From positions 230,822,765 through 230,886,764 of the forward strand of contig NC_079147.1 of NCBI RefSeq assembly GCF_945859685.1: 64,000 bases of DNA. Reading direction: 5' to 3'. Under the pieces are notes generated by a model, which ran no database searches, was not told the origin of the DNA, and saw only the letters and a list, made by a program, of their open reading frames with translations. Source of the stretch: Eupeodes corollae (Eukaryota > Arthropoda > Insecta > Diptera > Syrphidae). Every line of letters starts with the position of its first letter. Positions within the stretch are counted from its first letter, which is position 1. This document shows positions 54,238-64,000 of the stretch, piece by piece. The translations under genes and the position numbers were made by a program.

Positions 54238-54519
54238 CGGATCGTTGTCGTTGTCTGTGTTAATAGCGGTGCCTAGGTAGACAAAGTGCCAAACTACCTC
54301 AAAGTTATAGCTTTCCATGGTTACGTTTTGTACAAGACGTCATTGTTCAATGTCCTTTTTTGATGACAGCATATACTTGGTCTTGCCCTCATTGACCACA
54401 AAACCCATGTTCTTCTCTTCCGTCTTAATGCTCAAAAACGCTCCACTGACATCACATCCGACCTTGATAGAGCAGCGTGCATTCTCCATCGTCATTCTGC
54501 GCAAACGGATAAGTTTGAC

Positions 54520-54737
54520 TTACTTACTTAATTAAGGTGGCGCTACAGTCCGGGGCGGAAATGGGCCTCAACCAACAAGCGTCTCCAGCCAGCTCGGTCC
54601 CTAGCTAGCTGTCTCCAGTTTCGCACGCCAAGTTGGTTGAGGTCCTCTCCCACCTGAGTGCGCCACCTGAGTCGCGGTCTTCCTCTACTGCGCCGTTCCT
54701 CGGGATTGGATTCGAAGACCTTCCGGGCTGGAGCGTT
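54520..54737 (-). mobile_element. 218-bp 5'-truncated LINE insertion (subfamily 2) with 11-bp target duplication
   Basis: ATAAGTTTGAC at 54509-54519 is repeated at 54738-54748, and the LINE K reading frame continues across the two copies. The insert starts with the tail TTACTTACTTAATTAAGGTG (reverse) and contains only the C-terminal end and 3' UTR of the same LINE subfamily. Confidence 0.9.
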
Positions 54738-57169
54738 ATAAGTTTGACAGGGATACCAAAAATAGACATTGCTCTGGAGAGCTCTTCCCTATAGATGCTG
54801 TCATACGCGGCTTTAAAATCGATAAAGAGGTGGTGGTGGGTATCGATTTGAAGTTCTTCGGTTTTTTCCAAGATCTGCCGAAGTGTGAATATTTGGTCGA
54901 TAGTGGGCTTTCCTGGTCTGAAGCCACACTGATAGGGACCAATCATGTTGTTGACGAATGGCTTCAGACGTTCACATAATACGGCAAAGAGGATCTTATA
55001 CGCAATGTTAAGGAGACTGATGCCTCTGTAGTTGGCTTATGTACCGGGAAAACTATGCTGAGATTCCACTTATCGGGCATGATTTCTTCCGACCATATTT
55101 TGCAGATGATTTAGTGCCAGATCCCTACCAAGTCTTCGCATGCTGCTTTGAATAGTTTGGCAGCGATTCCGTCAGCCCCAGCAGCTTTGTTTGACTTCAG
55201 CTATCTTCACTTCGTCAAGGTCGGGTAGACAGAATTGTTGATCTGCGTTGTCTAGGTTGAGTGGTTCTATCTTTCTTACAGCGGAATTCGATTTGTCATC
55301 GTCGTTATACAATTTGGAGAAGTGGTCTTTCCATATTCTTAGCATCGACTGCGGTTCTACTACGATGTTTTCCTGATCGTCTTTACAGGCTTCGCTTCGT
55401 GGCTGGTACCCTTGTGAGGTTTTTTTACCTTTTGGTAAAAATTTACGAACTTCATTCCTGTTGTGACATCCCTCAATCTCCTCCATCACGCACTTCTCAT
55501 CCTGTCTTTTTTCCATCTAAGAAGCCGGTGTTCCTCTCTCCTCTACTGCTCGTAGAGCTCGCGAGCAGCTTTATTATTTTCCTACAGCGCCGTTTCGTAT
55601 CCCGGCATTCGTCGTCAAACCAAGGGTTTCGCTATGGTGGCCGTGTGAAACATAGCACTTCAGAGGCGGCTTCTCTGATGGCTGCAAGGCAATGTTGCCA
55701 CTGGTTTTCAATGCTTAATGCAGGCAGCATGGGACTCCTTAAGAAGTTATTAGAGACTCGATTGCAAAAGGACATGGCAGTCTCTTGCGATTGTAGCCGT
55801 CTAACGTCGAATCTTCTCACAGTACTTATTTGTTTTTGCTTGGATCGGGATATCCGTAGCCGTACCTTGTAACGAACCGCTGGTGAAATCGGTTGGATTC
55901 CCAAGAGAATCCGACCTCTCCGTCCTATACCACCGTTACAACCCCAGGCCTACAGATGCATGAGGCTGATCCGGGCAGCAGGAAGGAGAGGGTGTTCAGG
56001 CTACGGTAGCTTGGCATGCTTGCTTTAGCACGATCTAGCTCGTCGGTGGTCGGGGTTCTTGCTACCGTAACACTGAACCGTTGTTACGCAACTTCATGCC
56101 GGAGAGAGTATGAACGTAGTATCGGAGGTTCAACAATAAAAAAAAATCGTTGAGCCCGAATTCTTCAATGTGGGAACCAGGGGTGTGTGATTCAGATAGG
56201 GGGAGGGTTAAAGTTGTTAATAACCCCTTTTTGGAGGTTTTATCCCACCCTATGTGACCTAGGACACCATACCTTGGCTACTGCTTCCTCCGTATTATGC
56301 AGTAGCCCCTAACCGGATAGAGTTTCCAGCTTACCAGATTCTAATCTTCACCATCGTCATCCTTCAACGTGTCACTCCACCTCTGACTTCGGGTTTAGTG
56401 CTTCATGCTATCCTAAATTAAAAAAAAAGCAAATAAAAAAAAAGAATTCCACTTCCCAAGGACATAACTCGATTTCACTCAATCCATACCGCTCAATGGA
56501 CGATAAAAAGAGGGAAGATCAATTTAAGATACTTTTTTTATTATGGGCAAAAAAAATAACAATGAAATTCAAAAAAAATGGTAATATTAAACTAGATATT
56601 TAAATTTCGATGGAAAACAATAAAAAAACTATTAACTTTAAAAAAAAACTAATAATATTTTTTTTTGTCAGTTGGCAACCATGTGATGTATTCTACATTA
56701 AAGTCTTTTGATTTTATTCTATTTTTATTAACATTCCAAAAAAACTTGTAATATTCGAACAATCGTTGGCAACCATGAAAGAATTAAAAAAAAAACTTTT
56801 AATATTTTGTCGTCGTTGGTGTATTGAAATTTGTTTCTTTTCTTCTTAAAGCATCTCTTTTTAAATGTTGTTATTTAAATGAGATTTACTTTTTGTATTT
56901 AGCTACTATTTATTTAATTACATTTTTTCTATATATGCAAGTGTTCCAACAAAACAAATTAAAATATTCTGATAATATATATACTAAATTGACTTACTTG
57001 GATTCGTTGCCGCCAATGTAGTGCACCACCTTGGTTTCCTCCTTTTATTTTCCACTGGGAAAGAAACTAATTCGACAAAAAGCAAAGAAATATTTTGATA
57101 TGTTTTGATGACACTTTTTTTTTTTTACTCTATTATAAAATTCTTTTCTTTTTCGATTAATTTTAAAAT

Positions 57170-57850
57170 TCTTTCAGGTAAGTACAGTTTATAGCTATAC
57201 ATAATTTTTTTCCCATTTTTTCAGATTAAATTTTTTTTTGTTTGATTAATTATTATATATACAAATTCTATAATTTACACATATACACCACGTCGGACAA
57301 GCAAGATACATAATACAATTAGGAAAAAGGGGGGGGAGGTACGCAGAAAATCGAAAGGTAGGGAGGTAAGTATCACAAGGGAGAAATTTCACGGGGTTGT
57401 TCCGGTTGATGATCCTCCAGGTGAGTATGATGATCACAGGTAAGTAGGTAGGTAGGTATTGGTTGTTTGATAATTGGTAATTTCCGATTATCCACTGGTT
57501 TAACTTTTCTTTCGGCAGGTGAATATCACTAGTTTTTTTTTTCTTTTCTTTTCTATATATGTAATTAATTTTTCAGAAGTACACTGGTTTAATTTTTCTA
57601 TATTTTTATATTAATTTTTTTAGCAGGTAAGTACAAGGGTTTAATTTTTCTTTCGGCAGGGGAATATCACTGGGTTTTTTTTTCTATATTTTTTTTTTTA
57701 ATTTTCTTTAGGCAGGTAAGTAATAAATTTTCAGCAGGTAAGTATCAATTTTTCAGCAGGTAAGTATTAATTTTTTTTCAGCAGGTAAGTAGGTACACCG
57801 TTTTGTGATTTTGTACTTTAATTTTTCTATATTTATTTTTTTTTTCAGGG
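57170..57850 (+). repeat. Degenerate tandem repeats with splice-acceptor/donor-like units
   Basis: Pyrimidine-rich runs followed by CAG and GTAAGT recur. Putative CAG/GT junctions lie at 57177/57178, 57420/57421, 57439/57440, 57518/57519, 57626/57627, 57715/57716, 57737/57738, 57759/57760 and 57784/57785. The last four are spaced 22, 22 and 25 bp. Larger repeats (ACTGGTTTAA...CTTTCGGCAGG...AATATCACT) recur at about 57490, 57585 and 57640. Confidence 0.8.
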
Positions 57851-58408
57851 TAGGTATTCATATAAACTAAAACCAAAACTTATTTTATTTTCTGTTTTTT
57901 TTTGTTCTTTAAAATTTGATCACCAAAGAATATATCGTTTGTTATTTTTTCTACTTTTATTACTTCAACTAGAATCGCGTAATCCTATTATAATAAAAGG
58001 ATCAACTAGAGACCGAACCGCACTGATTTATATTCCCAGATCAACTGTCTAACTCTTAACTAATTAGTAACTGCAGGTTCTAACTTTCTTCACTCTCACT
58101 CTTGCGGGATAATCATCCCACCTACGTAGCGGTCAATTCCTACAGTTCGAGGTCGTGGTATATAAATCATGCCATCAATTCTAACATCAATTCTAACAGT
58201 TAGACTGAGTTATGTACCTACATATTATGTAAGCTAATATGTATCGTATTCATAATTTATTTTCTCAGTTAAACGGAGGTTTGGTATAGAGACAAAAAAA
58301 AAAGACTTAGTTATATAATGAGTTAGGTGTGCAATATTATCATTGCGTTATTATATTTGCTATCTATTATTATAGTCTGGGCTATAAAGTTCATTATTTT
58401 GTTATGTG

Positions 58409-58956
<548 letters not shown>

Positions 58957-60360
58957 AAATATTATTAGAGATTATTATATTAAGGTATTATTATGTTAGT
59001 TACTTTTTATTTATTCTTATGGGTAGGGTTGCCAAGTTATTCAATTGGGTATTAATTGTTTTAAGATTTTTTTTGTATATATATATATATTGCGGTGCAG
59101 TTTCCTACAACCTTGGCTACAACAAGGTAGTGGTCCGAGTCAATGTTGGCCTCTCGGAATGTTCGGATATCCTGGATACTGGAAAAGTGTCGTGCGTCGA
59201 TCGCAATGTGGTCAATCTGGTTGACGGTTGATTTATCAGGAGATTTCCATGTCCCGTTGTGGATATTAAGATGCGTTAACTGCGTACTAGCTACCAGAAA
59301 GTCTCGCCCCGCAGTGAAATCGACCAGCCTGAATCCGTTGTTGGAGGTGGTGTCGGGTATCTCCCGATAATGCCACCAAAGATGTCTTCTCTTCCTAGCT
59401 TGGCATTAAAATCTCCTAAGACAATTTTAATGTCATAGCCAGGGCACTGCTCATATGTCTTGTCCAAGAGCTCGAAGAATATGTCTTCATCTTTCTCCTC
59501 TGTTGTGGCATGCGCGCATATTAGGCTTATGTTGGCGAATTTAGCCTTTATGTGGATTGTCGTGATGCACTCGCTCACACTGTTGAAACTCAAGACTTTT
59601 TGCCTGAGTCTAGTTCCAACAACAAATCCACACCCAAATAGACGCTGTCTTTGTTCTCGGTAGCAGTCGCCGTAGTATATATCGCAGTCTTTTAGTTTGC
59701 GTTTGCCCGGTCCATCCCATCGCACTTCTTGGATGGCGGTAATATCTGCCTTGCATCAGTTTAGTGCTTCCGCTAAATGTTAGGCTGCACGAGGTCTGTT
59801 AAGGGACCTAACATTCCACGTACAGATCCGAAGTTCGTTGTCCTTATTTCAGGTTGTCAACAGTGAATCCGTTCGTTTCCGAGGCTTGTTGCTGCTTTGA
59901 AACTAAAGGTATTTTTTACGTTGCCATGAAGTCACCCCGATGGCACATCCCTCAACCTGCAGGGCCAGATCCTTAGTATAACTCCAAGGAAGGGGAGCCG
60001 GATAAACTGCTCCTTACAGGCCTGGGCTCAGAATATGTCGAAGAAGCCCTATAAGGTGTTCACTAAGTAGTTCAACCTTACTGAAACTGAAGACGCCACC
60101 GTTGATTCTATCTCCAGAATTCGTCCTTTGCCATCTGGATAAGTTGAGGTGCCTTAGTTTAAACACCTCTCCCCCTCTCTCGTTTGCTGCCCCCAACAAC
60201 TTTCCACTGGGGTTGGAACCCAATCTCCAGTTGAGGTACTAGGCACCCGATGTTCACCGCGGAGGGGGGTGAGAGTAGGAGTTGATAGACAGAGGTGGGT
60301 TTTGAGGAAAACCTGTGGACCCTTGTCTCCTCTTGAATGCACATGTCTACCATTTGGACA

Positions 60361-62393
60361 CCTTTTAAATAAATCAGTGTTTCATTTATTTGTTTAGTTC
60401 CCTTCGTGTACGGTCCGCTAAATACAACTGTTTTGGACTACACAGCACTTACTCTAAGTTTAAGTTTTCAATATTTTCAAAAGTTGTCCAATCTTATTTC
60501 GTTTCGAAGAGGTTTGACTGACTGACTTTCTGTTTTCGAGCGAAAAATAGTTTTCAGAGTAAAACTAACCTTAAAAGGAAACCGCACACCCTTCCTGTAT
60601 TTAGCAGGTAAAATTTGAAAGTCAACAAATATACATATGTATTAAATGTAATTGATTTATCAAAAAACATTCATATAGGTAAGATGGCAAAGTCGCATTT
60701 CTTTATACGACTCCATGAAAGGCAAAAACCTCATTGAGAGTTCGGTCCCACTCACATTTTGGTTTCGATTCAATTTCTAATTCAAAAACTTTATCTTTCC
60801 CCGGTATAAGCCCAGTGATGTGAAAAACATTATCAACAAACTTTGATTTCACTTTATTCCCCCCCCGCCGCCGCTTAAAACCAAAAACTCAATTTAAATG
60901 GCTTTTAACTTGGTGTGAAATAGTATACAGCATTGTCGTTTTCCGAGCAGCAATAGTTTGATAGTCCCGATCTCGAGTCCATATAAAAACGCATTCTATA
61001 ACATTTTCTCGTTCATTTTATTCATTCAATTCCGGGTGATTTATGCCGATTGGATTTCTCCATGATTGCATCTTGCTTTTGGATTGGAAGCGGAGTCGTA
61101 CAGGAGTCGGAGTCGGAGTCCTATAGCCGCAGTCAAAGTAGGAATGATCCCACGGCAAGTATAGCAAACAATAGAACAACATGTGCGGCGCTTGAAGTTA
61201 TTTTTATGGCTGCTAGCTTTCAGTTAAACTTTTTATTCGAATCCTTCTCTGATGTTCAGGTTCACCTATGCAGGTCCTTCTTCTTCATGCATTGTGTGTT
61301 CTAGACTCTTTGGTATAACTAAACATAAAATTTTCCACTTTCACTAAAAGTTTGTGACCTTAAAGAATTAAATGTCGTTGTTGAAAAGTATGAGGACGTA
61401 CTCGTATGCTTTGAAAAGAAAGGAGGATTCAAAATACAAACATTTCCATACAAAAACTTTGTTTAGGAGGAAATCCAAGGAGACAAATATCCTTGCATAA
61501 GTAAAAATGTTTTATATGAGTTAACTTTAAGTTCTTGAATTTAACCATTTTAAGTTCCCAAATACATTATAATGAGATCTTTCACTTTTTGTGTTCTTCT
61601 GGAGTGCAGTGCAGTGGAGTTTTCGATGGACAAGATACGATATCCTGATGGGATAAATCTATCTCGTTTTTATTTTGATGCAGATAGGAAAAAACTAAAA
61701 TTCACCTGAATTAGGAGAGAAGGAGGACAAGGACAAGGATGAGGACGAGTACGAGAAAGATATCAATATCAACACCACCAGGTGGTATACCCAGTGGGAT
61801 AATGGAATTTAAAATGAATTTCCTCGTCCGCTCGGGGCATCAGAATGCAATGCATCTACTGGGCTGGCTTGGCATATACCCTTTCAATTCAATTATTATC
61901 CTTCATCGTTTTTACACCATTACACCGGAAATTCTATTCATTTGTTTCTTCGAAGGAAAGTTATTTTGAAAACCTTCTTCTAATATAGCAACACTGTTAG
62001 TGGACTATGCGGAGTTAAATGCCGTAGAGGAATAAATAACGGACACCTTAAAAGGGGACTTTAAATGGATTATTACATGATTGCTGATATGTTAATCGAT
62101 ATACGAAGTATATAGTATTACCTTCCCAGGCTTCTATTTTGGCACATTTGATACAAAAATTCCAGGGAGGAAGGCATTACATAAATTAGTGGAAATTAAA
62201 AACTTACCGTCATCGAAGTTAATTTTGTAAATAAACAAGATACATTAAACCCTGTCTCGTAGGTAGAATTCGTTCACTTTCTTAAAAATTTTGCAAGAGC
62301 TATTCAAGTTACGCGCCTTGAGAGATCGCAGATGTAAATTGGACAGCCGCCAATATTTTTTTGACAAGTAGTCAAACCAAACCTGCAGCGTGA
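60361..62393. other. Intergenic, 2 kb without a recognisable gene
   Basis: Short C runs near 60862 and purine-rich GGA/GGACAA repeats at about 61712-61760. The ORFs at 61050-61304 and 61739-61969 resemble nothing known to me and have chance-like composition. Confidence 0.35.
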
Positions 62394-62411
62394 TGGCTAG
62401 TGCGTTGGACT
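62394..62411 (+). mobile_element. SINE head fragment
   Basis: GCAGCGTGATGGCTAGTGCG and GTTGGACT match the SINE head (A-box region) and then stop abruptly at the LINE that begins at about 62412. Too short to be sure, but it fits the other four copies. Confidence 0.5.
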
Positions 62412-64000
62412 AAATTACAATATCGTAAGAAGAGACCGGCCCGACTCCACTCAAGGGGGCGGTGTCGCTCTCTTTATACGAAAAGGCATTAATTATAAAG
62501 GCGCAAAGACGCTAGAAGTTTGCGTTGTATGCATCTCTCTCTCTCAAGGGAAGCGGATGTATATGATTGCGGCTTATGCGGCTGGAGCTCCGCAGGTCAC
62601 TTACTTTGCATCAGAACTCGAGATTGTTTTTAGGGAACTTAAACTGAGCTTGGAAGAAAACTATTTCATCTTGGCCGGTGATTTGAATGCAAAACATCCA
62701 TCTTTTTAATTTGATGAATCTTTACAGCTTTGAATATGGTGTCGACCTGCTGGCTACTGAAAAGCCATCGTATCCAAGAAGTGGTCCTTTCTGGATCTTT
62801 TGCTGTAGGACACCAGACAGACAGTTACAGACAAAGTGGGTAATCACCCTCGAAACTGCTTACAGACAGTCGAGTACGACAGTGATCACTGCGGACTGGC
62901 TGCTGTAATGCAGATTCCGAACGAACGCGTGGAATTGGAAGAATACGTTGCAACGCACTCTTACAATTACAGTAAGATGTGTTGGCCTCGTTTCACCAAC
63001 GCCTTAGCGAGAGAACTTCGTTCGAGTGACACAGCCCCACCAAACAACAGAAACCTGACAAATACAGAAATTGACCAACACTTACAACAGATGGACGAAA
63101 CAATAAAACGAACGATGGAACGGACAATACCAAAGTACAAAGAACAAGACCAAATGGACGCATACAGAAACGCGACTATTGACGCACTGCGAAGGCACAA
63201 GAGTGGCTTACTGACAAGACTCAAAAACTTGTACAGACGACTTACATACCCACACGACTTGGAGGTTAGGACACTGAAGTCGTCAATAAAAAATGTCAAT
63301 CTGTTGATTAAGGAGAACTACAGGTTATCAATTAACAAGTACTGGGACCGCAAGATTCGGTCAGTTAATTCAAGTGACCCTAGTATGTTCCCTAAAATCA
63401 ACAAAATATTCAGGAAAAAGAACGACAATGACCTTCCCACTCTGAAACTCCAAAGAACCGAAGAGAACAAAGACGTACTCAGGACAGCGCAAATAGATCC
63501 AGAAGAAGCCATCTTTGACGATGACTTTTACATAATTGAAGATCCGAAGGAAAAAGTGGAGGCGGTTGGAGCTGCTTTCCAGCAAGTGTACAAGTTGAAT
63601 GTTAGCATTCGCCCCAACCACGACCTGGAAAACAGAGCCCTACTTAATCACTTTTACCTCCGTAATGATATCACACTTTGGCGATCTGAGAACCGCGGTT
63701 TCATACGGTTCAATGACGATTCCTTGGCAAATGCCATAATCGCCGAGCAAACGGGACCAAGTTCCAAGACAACTCCAACCCGTCAAATCTTCGGTCGATA
63801 AGTCTTCTTCCGGCATCATCGAAAAAATCATTAATAGGGCTCTGACTAAGTGGGCTGCGGACAACAAAATAATTCCGGATAATCAGTTCGGGTTCAAGGC
63901 GGGTCATGACACAATTCATGCTGCGTCTAAATTCGTTTCTGATATCCAATGGAATAAATCAAAACAACAATGCACAGGTGCTGTCCTGGTCGATTTGGAA
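62412..64000 (+). mobile_element. LINE of a fourth family (Loa/Jockey-like), continuing beyond the right edge
   Basis: Endonuclease relics lie at 62430-62700 (GGGVALFIRKGINYKG, MYMIAAYAAGAPQVTY, FILAGDLNAKHPSF). The final endonuclease block is near 62860 (VEYDSDHCGLAAVMQ). A well-kept linker runs in an open frame at 62836-63801 (321 codons). RT starts at about 63759 in another frame (SNPSNLRSISLLPASS, IPDNQFGFKAGHDTIHAAS, CTGAVLVDLE at the edge). Between ANAI (63735) and the RT start the conserved N-terminal RT block is missing, so a deletion with frameshift lies near 63740-63758. Other frameshifts occur at about 62700-62850. Clade is inferred from sequence style only. Confidence 0.8.

Noticed and set aside
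53851..54519. Twin-priming inversion
   Set aside because: In twin-priming the inverted 5' part precedes a normal 3' part with its tail outermost; here the 3' block is flipped and has lost its tail, so a later inversion fits better.
60154..60353. Minus-strand ORFs upstream of the LINE K endonuclease as a possible LINE ORF1
   Set aside because: Short, Pro/Ser/Gly-rich and without a zinc knuckle or coiled coil; kept as 5' UTR.

Overview
The window is AT-rich animal DNA, most likely from a brachyceran fly. The reasons are the insect-style split genes with short introns, a recognisable orthologue of Drosophila dilatory (dila; vertebrate CEP131), a mariner transposase with the DD41D spacing known from tephritid 'rosa'-type elements, and Tc1, LINE and SINE families typical of large fly genomes. 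I cannot name the genus. Host coding sequence is only a few percent of the 64 kb; most of the rest is transposable elements, many nested, and simple repeats.

Host genes. (1) The last nine visible exons of the dila/CEP131 orthologue (274-2542, +), open at the left edge. (2) A small split gene (22038-47729, +) for a 207-residue Ala/Lys/Glu/Thr-rich amphipathic-repeat protein that I cannot name. Its first intron is 22.7 kb and holds Tc1, mariner, LINE, SINE and minisatellite sequence. (3) On the minus strand inside its third intron lies a broken cadherin gene fragment (about 45590-47047), itself split by a SINE.

Layout. 1-2720 dila. 3051-3480 a 430-bp inverted-repeat element. 4085-6940, 9228-11505 and 11600-13265 three decayed LINEs. 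13891-14108 a SINE. 14690-15400 a DD37D transposase relic running into a Helentron-like tandem-repeat element (15401-17066; further copies at 29805 and 33781). 19108-21735 a Tc1 element ending about 300 bp before the start codon of gene 2. Intron 1 of gene 2 holds a second Tc1 element with two SINEs (24200-26872), a 23-24-bp minisatellite (28956-29754), an intact mariner (38133-39434), and an old mariner with a LINE inserted in it and an 11-bp target duplication (about 41985-44345). Downstream of gene 2 are a deleted sister of the intact mariner (48804-49722), another dead mariner, and LINE fragments (51100-53235). 53851-60360 is one minus-strand LINE carrying a local inversion, a nested 218-bp LINE insertion and a 3.2-kb TG...CA insertion with a 4-bp duplication (55868-59109). 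62394-64000 is a LINE of another family that runs off the right edge.

Relationships. The tRNA-derived SINE shares its 3' end with one of the LINE subfamilies, so the LINE probably mobilised it. The intact mariner and its deleted sister are nearly identical where they overlap, which suggests recent activity. The oddest structure is an array of back-to-back splice acceptor/donor-like motifs inside the 3.2-kb insertion. I found no tRNA, rRNA or CRISPR, and no clear new multi-gene system.
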